64,000 nt of DNA from Pseudomonas sp. P8_241. GTDB lineage: Bacteria > Pseudomonadota > Gammaproteobacteria > Pseudomonadales > Pseudomonadaceae. The number at the start of each line of letters is the position of its first letter. The first letter of the stretch is position 1. The stretch lies in NCBI RefSeq assembly GCF_034008315.1, contig NZ_CP125377.1:2492001-2556000 (forward strand). The letters are read 5' to 3'. Shown piece by piece: positions 50,355-59,437 of this stretch. The notes beneath the pieces were generated by a model. The model searched no databases, was not told the DNA's origin, and saw nothing but the letters and a program-made list of their open reading frames with translations. A program made the position numbers and the translations under genes.

Positions 50355-51931
50355 TGCATCAGGCTCGGAACGCCCCAGTGTTTGTGCGGATTGCTCGGCA
50401 AGGTGTTCTGGTCGTTGATCACCAACAGTACCGGCAGGCCCAGTTGCTGAGTGATTTGCGCAGGGTGCTTGAAGCGATGGTCGAAGAACTCACGCACATA
50501 GACCAGGGCGATCGCCAGCAGTAAACCGGTGAACAAACCGAACGGGATGATCAGCAGCGGTTTTGGAAATGCCGCTTCGGTCGGTTCATACGGAGGGCTG
50601 AGCACGCGTGCGTTGGACAGGTCGTTGTCCAGTGAGCGTGCGGTGCTGCTTTCGGCAAAGCGCTGGGCATAGGTGGAGAATGCCGCGTGCAGGGCGTCGA
50701 TTTCGGTGTCCATTTGCCGCAGCTTGCTCTGGGTTTCCTGCAACTGGTGGATGCGGTTCTTGAACTCGGCGATGCGCGCGGTCTTCTGGTCGATCACCGA
50801 GCTGACAATCGCCAGGTCACTGGTTCGTTCCTGTATCCGGTTGTTGACCACTTTCAGGAACTGTTGGCGGGTGCGGGCGATTTGCTCGCGGGTCAGCAGC
50901 ATCGGTTCACTGCTCGGCTGGAACACCGCCAGATCATTCATGTAGCGGCTGACCTGGGTGGTCAGTTGCTCACCCAGTTGCTTGATCTCGCGATCCTCGA
51001 AGGCAACGTTATCCACCGTGGTGGTGAAGGTGTAGGGGAAGGTGTAATCGTTGAGTTTTGCGCTGTTGGCGGTGGCCAAACTGGTTTTCAGGTAGTCGAG
51101 CCAGCGTTGGCTCTGCAGCAGACGATCCTGATACAGGTTGAGCGCTTGTTCCTCGGTGTTGATGGCGTTGAGCCGAAAGGTGATTTCTTCCCGGGGATCG
51201 GACGAGCCAATACGCTCAAGCAAGGTCAGGCGATTGCCCTCCAGGCCATCGAGGCGCACCTGATATTGCAGTTTCTTGGTTTCGTAGAAGCTCTGGGGCA
51301 GATCGATCGACTGCAGTTCCTGACGACTGACCAGATAGTTTTGCAACAAGGCGGCGACAAACCGGGTTCCCTGAGCCGGATCCGGAAAGGTATAGACGAT
51401 GGAGATCACGTTGGATCCCGGCAGAGTCTCGACCTTCAGGGCATCGGACGCTTCCTGGGTCAGTGCATCCAGTGTGGTGTCGCGCACCGGATCGGTCTCC
51501 AGCCCGAGCATGCTGCGCACCGGATTGGTCACGTGCTTGCGAATGGGATCGGTCACAAGTTGCTTGATCGGCGAAAGCACCAGTTTGTTGAAGACACCCA
51601 CAGGTGGCGTGTATTCACCCTTTTCACGCAGCTGTTCGATGGTCTGGCGAATCAGTGCCGGCGAGCGCAGGATATTGCTCTCGGTCTCCATGTCCGCGAG
51701 CGACGGTGGAATAAATGAGGCATTCTCCTGGTTGAGGGTGGAGGTGGCATCTCCCTGGGAGATTTTCTTGGACTGCACAATCACCTGGGCGGTGATGTCG
51801 AAGCTCTGTTTGAGCATCAGCGGCAAGACCAGTGCAATCACTGCAAAGACCAGGAAGACTCGTTTCACCAACTGTTTGTTGGCGAAGAAGATCCTGAAGA
51901 ACTCGTGCAGGTAGTTTTCCTTTGGATTCAT
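50339..51931 (-). CDS. Polysaccharide co-polymerase, Wzz/GumC-like
   Basis: 530 residues from the ATG at 51931 (AGGTGAC upstream). TM1 VKRVFLVFAVIALVLPLML at about residue 25, a long coiled-coil periplasmic part, and TM2 LLIIPFGLFTGLLLAIALVYV with the Pro-rich box before it (PPYEPTEAAFPKPL). No kinase domain is fused; the partner is the small separate protein encoded at 52996. It controls chain length and export. Confidence 0.9.
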   Translation of the reverse strand: MNPKENYLHEFFRIFFANKQLVKRVFLVFAVIALVLPLMLKQSFDITAQVIVQSKKISQGDATSTLNQENASFIPPSLADMETESNILRSPALIRQTIEQLREKGEYTPPVGVFNKLVLSPIKQLVTDPIRKHVTNPVRSMLGLETDPVRDTTLDALTQEASDALKVETLPGSNVISIVYTFPDPAQGTRFVAALLQNYLVSRQELQSIDLPQSFYETKKLQYQVRLDGLEGNRLTLLERIGSSDPREEITFRLNAINTEEQALNLYQDRLLQSQRWLDYLKTSLATANSAKLNDYTFPYTFTTTVDNVAFEDREIKQLGEQLTTQVSRYMNDLAVFQPSSEPMLLTREQIARTRQQFLKVVNNRIQERTSDLAIVSSVIDQKTARIAEFKNRIHQLQETQSKLRQMDTEIDALHAAFSTYAQRFAESSTARSLDNDLSNARVLSPPYEPTEAAFPKPLLIIPFGLFTGLLLAIALVYVREFFDHRFKHPAQITQQLGLPVLLVINDQNTLPSNPHKHWGVPSLMHWVRN

Positions 51932-51947
51932 GTCGGTCACCTGAGAG

Positions 51948-52973
51948 TTAGTCGTCACTGTCTTTGTTGTCGACGCGGTAGCTGAAGCTCATGCCCACGC
52001 CCTGGAACAACACCACGTCCGCCAATTGCCGTGCGAGCTCACCGGCGCTGGCCAGTTTGGTCTTGGGCACGTAGAGCATGTCGTCCGCCTGCAGGTAGGC
52101 GATTTGCGAGGCATCGCCGGACAGGGCTTTTTCCACGTCATAACGATGAGCAACTACCTGGTTGCCGTTGCGCCGCATGATCATCACCGAATCAAGGCGG
52201 GCCTTGATGTTGGAGCCCCGGGCCATGGTCAGCGCTTCGAGCACCGATACCGGGCGGCGAATCGGGTAGGAGCCGGGTTGGCCGACTTCACCCAGTACAT
52301 AGATTTCATTGCCGGCGGTGGACTTGAGCAGCACGTCGACGGTCATCCGTCCCGGCAGTTGCGCATAGCGTTTATTGAGGAAGTCTTCCAGCTGATTGAC
52401 CGTCATGCCTTGCAGCGGCACGGAGCCAATTTCCGGAAAACTGGCGTAGCCGTCGGTACCGACGGTGATCTCCCGGCTCATGCCGGTGCCGGGGTGGTTG
52501 AGGACAGACTTGAGGTTCTGTTCATTGGTCAGCGGGCTGGTGACGACCACCGACAGTTGATTGCGGTTGGGCTGGAACAATTGTTTGCGATCGTAGGCAC
52601 GCTGGATTTCTGCGCGGGCCTGGTCACGGGTCAGCCCCTGGATATTCACCGAGGTGTTGGCCCCCGGCAGTTCGATGGTGCCGTCTGGCATTACCAGCTG
52701 GCTACCGTTGAGCTGACTGGCGGCAGTAAAGTTCAGTGCGACCTGGTCACCGGCCTGCACGCGATAGGCATCGGTGCCACTGGTGCTGATGTGGAAAATC
52801 ACGTCCAGCACATCCTGCGGGCGCAGGGTCTGCTCGACCTTGGGCACATCGGTGGCCTGGGCATTGGCCGGTGCGGCGGTCAGGATCTGCACCGGCATGC
52901 TTTGAGCCGTATCAGTGGTACTGGTGCAACCTGCGAGCGGCAGCAACAGCAGGACAAGCAATTTTGCGTTCAT
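51948..52973 (-). CDS. Polysaccharide export outer-membrane lipoprotein (Wza-like)
   Basis: 341 residues from the ATG at 52973. Lipobox LAGC (Cys16). A Poly_export domain (LRPQDVLDVIFHIS..YRVQAGDQVALNF) and two SLBB repeats (IYVLGEVGQPGSYPIRRPVSVLEAL; the first around VGTDGYASFPEIGSVPLQGMTVNQLE). It should form the outer-membrane channel for the EPS. It is slightly rearranged relative to Wza but all parts are present. Confidence 0.9.
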   Translation of the reverse strand: MNAKLLVLLLLPLAGCTSTTDTAQSMPVQILTAAPANAQATDVPKVEQTLRPQDVLDVIFHISTSGTDAYRVQAGDQVALNFTAASQLNGSQLVMPDGTIELPGANTSVNIQGLTRDQARAEIQRAYDRKQLFQPNRNQLSVVVTSPLTNEQNLKSVLNHPGTGMSREITVGTDGYASFPEIGSVPLQGMTVNQLEDFLNKRYAQLPGRMTVDVLLKSTAGNEIYVLGEVGQPGSYPIRRPVSVLEALTMARGSNIKARLDSVMIMRRNGNQVVAHRYDVEKALSGDASQIAYLQADDMLYVPKTKLASAGELARQLADVVLFQGVGMSFSYRVDNKDSDD

Positions 52974-52995
52974 GTCGTCATCCTTTGGCGATTGC

Positions 52996-53643
52996 TCACA
53001 GGTTTTTGTACAGCCACTTGGGCATGTAGTACTTGCGTCGGTTGAACACGCTGCCAACCAGTTTCGCCCCGGCCTGGCTCAGACGCTGGACCGCCGCCTG
53101 GGCGACTTCCCAGCGGGTGTCTTCGGAGCGTACGACCATGATCACGCCGTCCACCTGGGTGCTGATGACCAGGGTGTCGGAAGCCGAATACACCGCGTCA
53201 CCGTCGATCACCACGAACCGGTACTGACTGCCGAGCTGATCGAGCAACGGGCTCAGGCGCTCGGGCGTCAGGTGTTCGGTACCAGGGGAGTACCGGCCAT
53301 TGGGCAACACGTGGAAGGGCAGGCTGGAGACGTTCATCACGCAGTCCTGCAACAACGGCGGGTTCTGATCGTTGAACAACAGGTCGCGAAAGCCTTTTTC
53401 CTTGGTCAGACCCAATTGCTGCGTAAGGTTGGTCGTCGATTGGCTCGCATCGACCAGCAGGACCAGCCCGCTGCTCATCTGCGCCAGTTGACTGGCCAGC
53501 GCCAGGGCGCTGGTGCTGGTGCCAGCGCCGGGGTTGGCGGCGGTCAGGAAAAGGATCCGCAGATCTTGATCGAGCACGGTCGAGGTCAGGTTGGACTCGC
53601 TCGGGTTGGCAATGCTGAGACTTTTGGCTATTGAACCGTCCAT
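52996..53643 (-). CDS. BY-kinase-like P-loop protein with altered Walker A
   Basis: 215 residues related to the cytoplasmic domain of tyrosine autokinases (CpsD/CapB, Wzc-C). The Walker A region reads AANPGAGTSTS at residues 36-45: the lysine of GxGKST is replaced by Thr42. The Walker A' (VLLVDAS, 61-67) keeps Asp, but the Walker B region is VVIDGDAV rather than D-x-PP-type. A C-terminal Tyr cluster (RRKYYMPKWLYKNL) remains. Probably a non-catalytic partner of the Wzz protein, or a poor kinase. Confidence 0.8.
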   Translation of the reverse strand: MDGSIAKSLSIANPSESNLTSTVLDQDLRILFLTAANPGAGTSTSALALASQLAQMSSGLVLLVDASQSTTNLTQQLGLTKEKGFRDLLFNDQNPPLLQDCVMNVSSLPFHVLPNGRYSPGTEHLTPERLSPLLDQLGSQYRFVVIDGDAVYSASDTLVISTQVDGVIMVVRSEDTRWEVAQAAVQRLSQAGAKLVGSVFNRRKYYMPKWLYKNL

Positions 53644-54390
53644 TTAACTCGCTCCGTGTCCGCTGAACACTTTGAAAGGGGTTTTCAAGAGAATCTTCAG
53701 ATCAAGCAGCAGGCTCTGCTCGGCGATATAGCTGAGATCCAACTCAACGCGCTGGTCGAAGTCGATGTTGCTGCGCCCGGAGATCTGCCACAGGCCGGTC
53801 ATGCCGGGGTAGATGCTCAGGCGCGCAAGATGGCTGTCCTTGTAGCGGTAGGCGTTGAACGAGGTCGGCCGGGGGCCCACCAGGCGCATGTCGCCCAGCA
53901 CCACGTTGAACAGGTTGGGTAGCTCGTCCAGACTGGTGCGCCGCAGAAAGCCGCCGATACCGGTGATGCGCGGGTCCCTGTCGATCTTGAAATCGATGGC
54001 ATCGGCCCCGTGCTTGTTCAGGTGTCGCAGGGACTCCTTGAGCTCTTCGGCGTTGGCGACCATGGTGCGGAACTTGTACATGCCGAACAGGCGGCCACGG
54101 TAGCCGGTGCGTTTCTGCACAAACATCACCGGGCCCGGGCTGGTGAATTTGACGGCCAGCGCCAACCCCAGCAGTACCGGCGAAATCAGCACCAGGATCA
54201 TCAGCGCGCCAAAACAGGCGACCACGCGATTGGTGCGCGACAAGGTCCACGGTCGGCCGCCGTCACGACCCGTGATCCAGCCCCGGCCTTGCATGTGGAT
54301 CGCCGCATCCATGCGCATGCGGTGCTCGGGATCGAGGCGCTTGTCACGGCGCATTTGGTTGATCGGTACGTTCTTTTCCAGTCCAGTCAT
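53644..54390 (-). CDS. Undecaprenyl-phosphate sugar phosphotransferase
   Basis: 248 residues from the ATG at 54390. One membrane helix (VVACFGALMILVLISPVLLG, about 58-77), then the bacterial sugar-transferase domain: PVMFVQKRTGYRGRLFGMYKFRT, LDELPNLFNVVLGDM, LVGPRP and GLWQISGRSN. It starts the repeat unit by placing a sugar-1-phosphate on undecaprenyl phosphate. It lacks the N-terminal four-helix domain of WcaJ/WbaP, the small monotopic form. The first sugar is not known. Confidence 0.92.
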   Translation of the reverse strand: MTGLEKNVPINQMRRDKRLDPEHRMRMDAAIHMQGRGWITGRDGGRPWTLSRTNRVVACFGALMILVLISPVLLGLALAVKFTSPGPVMFVQKRTGYRGRLFGMYKFRTMVANAEELKESLRHLNKHGADAIDFKIDRDPRITGIGGFLRRTSLDELPNLFNVVLGDMRLVGPRPTSFNAYRYKDSHLARLSIYPGMTGLWQISGRSNIDFDQRVELDLSYIAEQSLLLDLKILLKTPFKVFSGHGAS

Positions 54391-54437
54391 AGCGTCCTCC
54401 GCAGACTTCCGCCGCAAGCGGCGTGGGCGACAGGCAG

Positions 54438-55442
54438 TCAGTAGTAAGTGCGGAACCAGGCAATGAAGCGCCCGAGTCCATCATCCAGCTCGATACAGGG
54501 CTGGAAACCGGTAGCGCGTGCCAGGTCGGAGGCATCGGCGCAGGTATTGAGAACGTCGCCGGGTTGCAGGGGCAGCAACTCCACCTCGGCTTTTTTTCCC
54601 AAATGTTTTTCCAGCAGCGCCAGATAATCCTTGAGCTCTACCGGGTGCTGGCCGCCGATGTTGTAGATGCGCCAGGGCGCCATGCTGGTGGCCGGGTCCG
54701 GTTGTTCCCGGTCCCATTCGGCGTTGGCTTGTGGTGGGCGATCGATCAGTCGGGCAATGCTCTCGATGATGTCGTCGATGTAGGTGAAGTCGCGCTGGTG
54801 CTCGCCGTAGTTGAACAACTTCAGCGGCTGACCATCGGCGATCGCCCGGGCGAACTGGATCGGCGACATGTCGGGGCGACCCCAGGGGCCGTACACGGTG
54901 AAAAAACGCAGGCCGGTGCAAGGAACGTTGAACAGGTGGCTGTAGCTGTGGGCCATCAGTTCGTTGGATTTCTTTGTCGCGGCATACAGCGACAGCGGGT
55001 GATCGACGTTGTCCTGCACCGAATAAGGCGTGTGCTGGTTGGCGCCATACACCGAACTGGACGAGGCGTAGATCAGGTGCTTGACCGGGTGCTTGCGGCA
55101 GCCTTCGAGGATGTTGAGGAAGCCGCTCAAGTTGCTGTCGACGTAGGCCCGTGGATTTTCCAGGGAGTAACGAACCCCGGCCTGGGCACCGAGGTGAATC
55201 ACGACGTCGGGTTTTTCATCGGAAAACAGCGTTTCCATGGCCTCGGCATCGGCCAGGTCAACCGTTGAGAGCTGGAAATGGCCGACCTGCTCCTGCACCC
55301 AGCGCACGCGATCGTGCTTGAGTTGCGGGTCGTAGTAACTGTTGAAGTTGTCCAGCCCGAATACCTGGTGTCCGTCGCGCATCAGCCGCAACACACAATG
55401 GGCTCCAATGAATCCGGCGGCGCCGGTGACCAGAATTTTCAT
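54438..55442 (-). CDS. NAD-dependent nucleotide-sugar epimerase (UDP-glucuronate 4-epimerase-like)
   Basis: 334 residues. Extended SDR with MKILVTGAAGFIGAHCV, HLGAQAGVRYSLENP, and the catalytic YxxxK in SLYAATKKSNE. The GVRYS-type motif and length match UDP-glucuronate 4-epimerases (LpsL/Gla type), making UDP-galacturonate from the product of the Ugd protein encoded just upstream. It overlaps the ugd stop by 4 bp. Other UDP-hexose epimerisations remain possible. Confidence 0.88.
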   Translation of the reverse strand: MKILVTGAAGFIGAHCVLRLMRDGHQVFGLDNFNSYYDPQLKHDRVRWVQEQVGHFQLSTVDLADAEAMETLFSDEKPDVVIHLGAQAGVRYSLENPRAYVDSNLSGFLNILEGCRKHPVKHLIYASSSSVYGANQHTPYSVQDNVDHPLSLYAATKKSNELMAHSYSHLFNVPCTGLRFFTVYGPWGRPDMSPIQFARAIADGQPLKLFNYGEHQRDFTYIDDIIESIARLIDRPPQANAEWDREQPDPATSMAPWRIYNIGGQHPVELKDYLALLEKHLGKKAEVELLPLQPGDVLNTCADASDLARATGFQPCIELDDGLGRFIAWFRTYY

Positions 55443-56791
55443 GGGCGCACGGCCTCGGGCACAATGTGGCGCAAGCCAATACCGCTATAATGCAGGCCGG
55501 CCGCTGCGACATGTTCCGGGTTATAGAGATTGCGACCGTCGATGATCACCCGCGAGCGAAGCTTGCTCGCCAGCAAGTCGAAGTCCACGACCCGGAAGTT
55601 TTTCCATTCGGTGCAGATCACCAGGGCGTCGGCATCCTCCAGCGTGTCGTCACGGGTGGCACACAGATGCAGGTCATCGCGGTAGCCATAAATGCGTCGG
55701 CATTCGGACATGGCTTCCGGGTCGTAGGCTTGCACGCTCGCGCCTTCGGCCCACAACGCTTCCATCAGGTAGCGGCTCGGCGCTTCACGCATGTCATCGG
55801 TGTTGGGCTTGAACGCCAGGCCCCAGATGGCGATGGATTTACCGGCCAGTCCTTCAGGGAATTTCGCCTTGAGTTTGCCGAACAGAATGTGCCGCTGACT
55901 GTCGTTGACGTCGGTCACGCTGCGCAGCAGACGCAGGGGCATGCCGCTGTGTTCGGCGGTGTGCAGCAGGGCCCGCAGGTCCTTGGGGAAGCACGAGCCA
56001 CCAAAGCCGCAGCCGGGATAGATGAAGTGGTAACCGATGCGCGGATCGGAGCCGATGCCTTTGCGCACCGATTCGATGTCCGCCCCCAGCAACTCGGTGA
56101 GATTAGCCAGTTCGTTCATGAAGCTGATGCGCGTGGCGAGCATCGCGTTGGCCGCGTATTTGGTCAGCTCGGCGCTGCGGTTGTCCATGAACATCAGTTT
56201 TTCGTGATTGCGGCAGAACGGCGCGTACAGATCACTCATCTGGGTGCGGGCTTCATCGTCGTCGGTACCGACGATGATCCGGTCCGGACGCATGCAATCG
56301 GCCAGGGCGCTGCCTTCTTTGAGAAACTCCGGGTTGGACACCACCCGTACTTTCAGTGCGTCCTTGCCCCGGCGCTGTAACTCTTGACGCGCCGCGGCGC
56401 TGACCTGGTCGGCGGTACCGACCGGTACCGTGGATTTGATGATCAGCGTGTGATCGGCTTCCATGAAATTGGCGATTTGCCGAGCCACGTTCAGTACGTG
56501 ACTGAGGTCTGCAGAACCGTCTTCATCAGCGGGCGTACCGACGGCGATAAAGATCAGTTCGGCATGTTCCACCGCGTCGCTGGCCTGGGTGGTGAACATC
56601 AAGCGACCGGCTTTGATGTTTTCCTCCAGGGTACTGGAGAGTCCCGGTTCACTAATCGGTGGAACAGCTTGCTGTAACTGTCTGATCTTGTTCGGATCGA
56701 TGTCGACACACAGGACACGATGTCCGACATCGGCCAGTGCGGCTGCTTGTATCAGGCCAACATAGCCCGTACCAAATACGCTCACGTCCAT
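55439..56791 (-). CDS. ugd: UDP-glucose 6-dehydrogenase
   Basis: 450 residues. N-terminal Rossmann motif GTGYVGLIQAAALADVGH, the active-site Cys in GGSCFPKDLRAL, and the central helix IGSDPRIGYHFIYPG. It oxidises UDP-glucose to UDP-glucuronate with 2 NAD+. It is the first gene of the 19-kb EPS operon; the start is 36 bp from the first stop-free upstream codons, with a modest RBS. Confidence 0.93.
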   Translation of the reverse strand: MDVSVFGTGYVGLIQAAALADVGHRVLCVDIDPNKIRQLQQAVPPISEPGLSSTLEENIKAGRLMFTTQASDAVEHAELIFIAVGTPADEDGSADLSHVLNVARQIANFMEADHTLIIKSTVPVGTADQVSAAARQELQRRGKDALKVRVVSNPEFLKEGSALADCMRPDRIIVGTDDDEARTQMSDLYAPFCRNHEKLMFMDNRSAELTKYAANAMLATRISFMNELANLTELLGADIESVRKGIGSDPRIGYHFIYPGCGFGGSCFPKDLRALLHTAEHSGMPLRLLRSVTDVNDSQRHILFGKLKAKFPEGLAGKSIAIWGLAFKPNTDDMREAPSRYLMEALWAEGASVQAYDPEAMSECRRIYGYRDDLHLCATRDDTLEDADALVICTEWKNFRVVDFDLLASKLRSRVIIDGRNLYNPEHVAAAGLHYSGIGLRHIVPEAVRP

Positions 56792-57344
56792 TTTGGCGTG
56801 CCTCGTAAGACGGTGGAAAAGGGATAAACAAGACTGTCAAAAGGGGTATAGCCCAGCCTTGGCAAAGCGTGTCAGCAAAATGACGTGTTAAGCCCATAAG
56901 ACACCCCCGAAAATGGGGGGCCATTTGCCATCAAAGTCTTGCCATTACTGGGGTCGGCCCGATTTAAAGGGTTTTCAGCGACTTCCAACAAATCGATAAA
57001 CGGTCGTAGGCCCCAGAATTAAAGGGCTGTAAGAACTTGAATGTGTCAGATTTGAGGCAACACTTTTTTGACGGTCTGTGTAAAAGTCCGACAATTCTGC
57101 CGTGGTTATGGCACGGTGCCAGTGTCAAGAAACAGCCGACAATCTGTTGGCAAAGAATGCGCTGGAAAGTCATCGCCAATCCGCTAAGCGCACGCTCAAA
57201 CCGCGCCATCAGCCTGGCAGTTACGGGGGGTATTGGGGGGAGACCTGTACGTGACGTCGGTGCGCCTGTCTTGAAGGCGATGCAAGGGCTAAGCGCCGTC
57301 CATGGCGCCTGCGATCGAAGCCCTCTCAGGGGTGATTGATCACA
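56792..57344. promoter_or_regulatory. Long intergenic leader upstream of the EPS operon
   Basis: 553 bp without a gene, between ugd and the acyltransferase stop. It contains a GC hairpin CCCCC-N6-GGGGG (56904-56919) and a 13-bp palindrome TGGCACGGTGCCA (57109-57121). The EPS operon promoter and its control sites must lie here; I could not place them confidently. No AlgU-type or JUMPstart motif was recognised. Confidence 0.45.
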
Positions 57345-59285
57345 TCAGTTCATGGTGGAGCTATCCAGCCGGATGTCGGCAGTGCGCGCCGACTGCGCCG
57401 GATCGTGCAGCAAGGTGAAGCCGCGATTGAGCAGCGTGCTGCCGATAAATCGCGAGCCCACTTCATTCAGGTGAGAGTCATCCAGATACAACAGTTGCCC
57501 CTGGATGATCGGGCTGCACACGCCTGCGGGGCATATCACTTGATTGGGGTCGATAAAGCGCACCTGCGGGAACCGGGTTCTCACGTGCGCCCAATAAGGC
57601 GGCAGCGCGCTCTGGGAGACCGAGCAATCGCGCTCGGTGCCGAACATCAAACGGCGAATCGGACAGCTCGCTGCCTTTTCGATGTGTTGATTGCTCAAAA
57701 TGACAATCACCTGGCCGCTGTTTTCAACCACCCGCTGAATGCTGGCTTCGACGATGTCTCTGGCCCTGTCATCCTTGGGCCATATCGCGGCCAACACCAC
57801 ATAACGGTATTTGTTTTGCTCGATCAGGTTGAACACCCGCTCATTGCGTTTCGCGCAATGCTCGGCATACACCGGCGGCATTTCGGCGGTGTAGCCGATG
57901 ATTGGCGGGCAGGAGTCCATGGTGTAATCCATGAGTGCGATATTGTTCGGTTTGGCCAGGATGTCGACCATGCCGGTGAAGTGATTGGCAAACGAGTCAC
58001 CGATCATGATGCCGTCCAGCCCTTCCTTTTTGGCGCCCAGGCGGCAGTTCTCATTGGGTGCGGTGCCATACAGTGCATTGGGTACGTGACAGCCGGAGCG
58101 GACCTCGCTGGGCTTGCTCAGGGTCATCGCCTCCAGCGCCGAAACCCCGGGGCTGAAACGTTGGGAAAAACCGTTGAAGTGCAGGCTCAGCGCGGCTATC
58201 GCGGCCAGTCCGAGCGCCGGCAGGGCGAAACGACGGGTGAACACCCGGGAGAAATGCCAGGTTGCTCCGCTGCGCCGAAACGGCACTTCGACATAACGCC
58301 AGGACAACCATGAGAGCAGGACCGAGGCCGCGATGAGCAGCGTGGCTACAGGCAGGTCGATGGGGATTGCGAGGTAGTTCAGGTAGGCGATCAGCGGCCA
58401 GTGCCACAAGTACAGCGAATAAGAGATCAAACCGACAAACACCATCGGCCGGCTGGTCAGCAGGCGCGAGTGCCGGTCACCACTGCCCGCCAGGATCAAC
58501 GAGGCGGCGCCCAGGCAGGGGATCAGGGCATTGAGTCCGGGGAAGGTGGAATAGGGGTTCAAGGCAAACAGCGAGAAACCGATCAACAGATAGCCTGCAA
58601 GCGCAAATCCGTGAGCGGCCAGCTTGCCGATGACACGCGGCTGGTGCAGGTAAATCCCCAGCAGTCCGCCGAGCATCAGTTCGAAAAAACGCGTCGGCAA
58701 CAGGTAGTAGGCTGCCGTCGCGAAGACGCCTGTCGCGTACTCGGAAACGCCTACCGCGGCCACCACGCCGATGGCCAGTACGGGCAGAACGTAGCGTGGT
58801 GCCAGGCGATAGAGCAACACGATGAACAGTGGCCAAATGACGTAGAACTGCTCCTCGATACCCAGCGACCAGGTATGCAGCAAGGGCGCTTCACTGGCAT
58901 CGGCGGCGAAGTAGTTGCCGTACTTGATCCAGATGTAAACGTTGGAGACGCCCAGCAGAGAGAACAGCGCGCTGACGTTGAGCCGGATCAGGTCGACCGG
59001 CGACAGAATGAAGGCCCCGACCACGACGGTCGCCAGCAATACCGTTACCAGCGCTGGCACGATGCGGTTGATGCGTCGCTGATAAAAACCCTTGAGCGAG
59101 AAAGCGTTGCGTTTGACCTCTGAAAACACCTGAGAGGTGATCAGAAAACCGGAGATCACAAAGAAGATATCGACCCCCACGAACCCGCCTGGCAACAGAC
59201 GGGTGTTGAGGTGATGCAACAGCACCGCAATCACCGCTACAGCGCGCAACCCGTCAATATCGGAGCGGTATTTGCCTTGATTCAT
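57345..59285 (-). CDS. OafA/YrhL-type acyltransferase with C-terminal SGNH domain
   Basis: 646 residues from the ATG at 59285. The N-terminal acyltransferase-3 domain has ten or so membrane segments, DIDGLRAVAVIAVLLHHL (R-x-H catalytic region) and FFVISGFLIT. A periplasmic SGNH domain follows, with GDSFANHF (Ser nucleophile) and DDSHLNEVG (Asp/His). Such two-domain proteins O-acetylate surface or exported glycans. It lies 553 bp upstream of the EPS operon on the same strand; it may modify this polymer or LPS. Confidence 0.9.
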   Translation of the reverse strand: MNQGKYRSDIDGLRAVAVIAVLLHHLNTRLLPGGFVGVDIFFVISGFLITSQVFSEVKRNAFSLKGFYQRRINRIVPALVTVLLATVVVGAFILSPVDLIRLNVSALFSLLGVSNVYIWIKYGNYFAADASEAPLLHTWSLGIEEQFYVIWPLFIVLLYRLAPRYVLPVLAIGVVAAVGVSEYATGVFATAAYYLLPTRFFELMLGGLLGIYLHQPRVIGKLAAHGFALAGYLLIGFSLFALNPYSTFPGLNALIPCLGAASLILAGSGDRHSRLLTSRPMVFVGLISYSLYLWHWPLIAYLNYLAIPIDLPVATLLIAASVLLSWLSWRYVEVPFRRSGATWHFSRVFTRRFALPALGLAAIAALSLHFNGFSQRFSPGVSALEAMTLSKPSEVRSGCHVPNALYGTAPNENCRLGAKKEGLDGIMIGDSFANHFTGMVDILAKPNNIALMDYTMDSCPPIIGYTAEMPPVYAEHCAKRNERVFNLIEQNKYRYVVLAAIWPKDDRARDIVEASIQRVVENSGQVIVILSNQHIEKAASCPIRRLMFGTERDCSVSQSALPPYWAHVRTRFPQVRFIDPNQVICPAGVCSPIIQGQLLYLDDSHLNEVGSRFIGSTLLNRGFTLLHDPAQSARTADIRLDSSTMN

Positions 59286-59437
59286 GTGCCGGACCATCCC
59301 TAATGCTTGAGCCATCCATCGACGTCCGCCCCATGACACACTGTCAAGAATCTGGACACTCAACCTCACTAGTCATTTGTAGCTGGAAAATGGGGGGACG
59401 CAAAACCCAAACCGCCCGACGCACAGGATCCTGGCTT

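Noticed and set aside
57109..57121. TGGCAC looked like the first half of a sigma-54 promoter
   Set aside because: The TTGCW part is absent at the correct spacing; instead the bases form the palindrome TGGCACGGTGCCA.
57037..57339. A 100-codon open frame in the EPS leader
   Set aside because: No ribosome-binding site, no domain and overlap with the palindromic leader; treated as non-coding.
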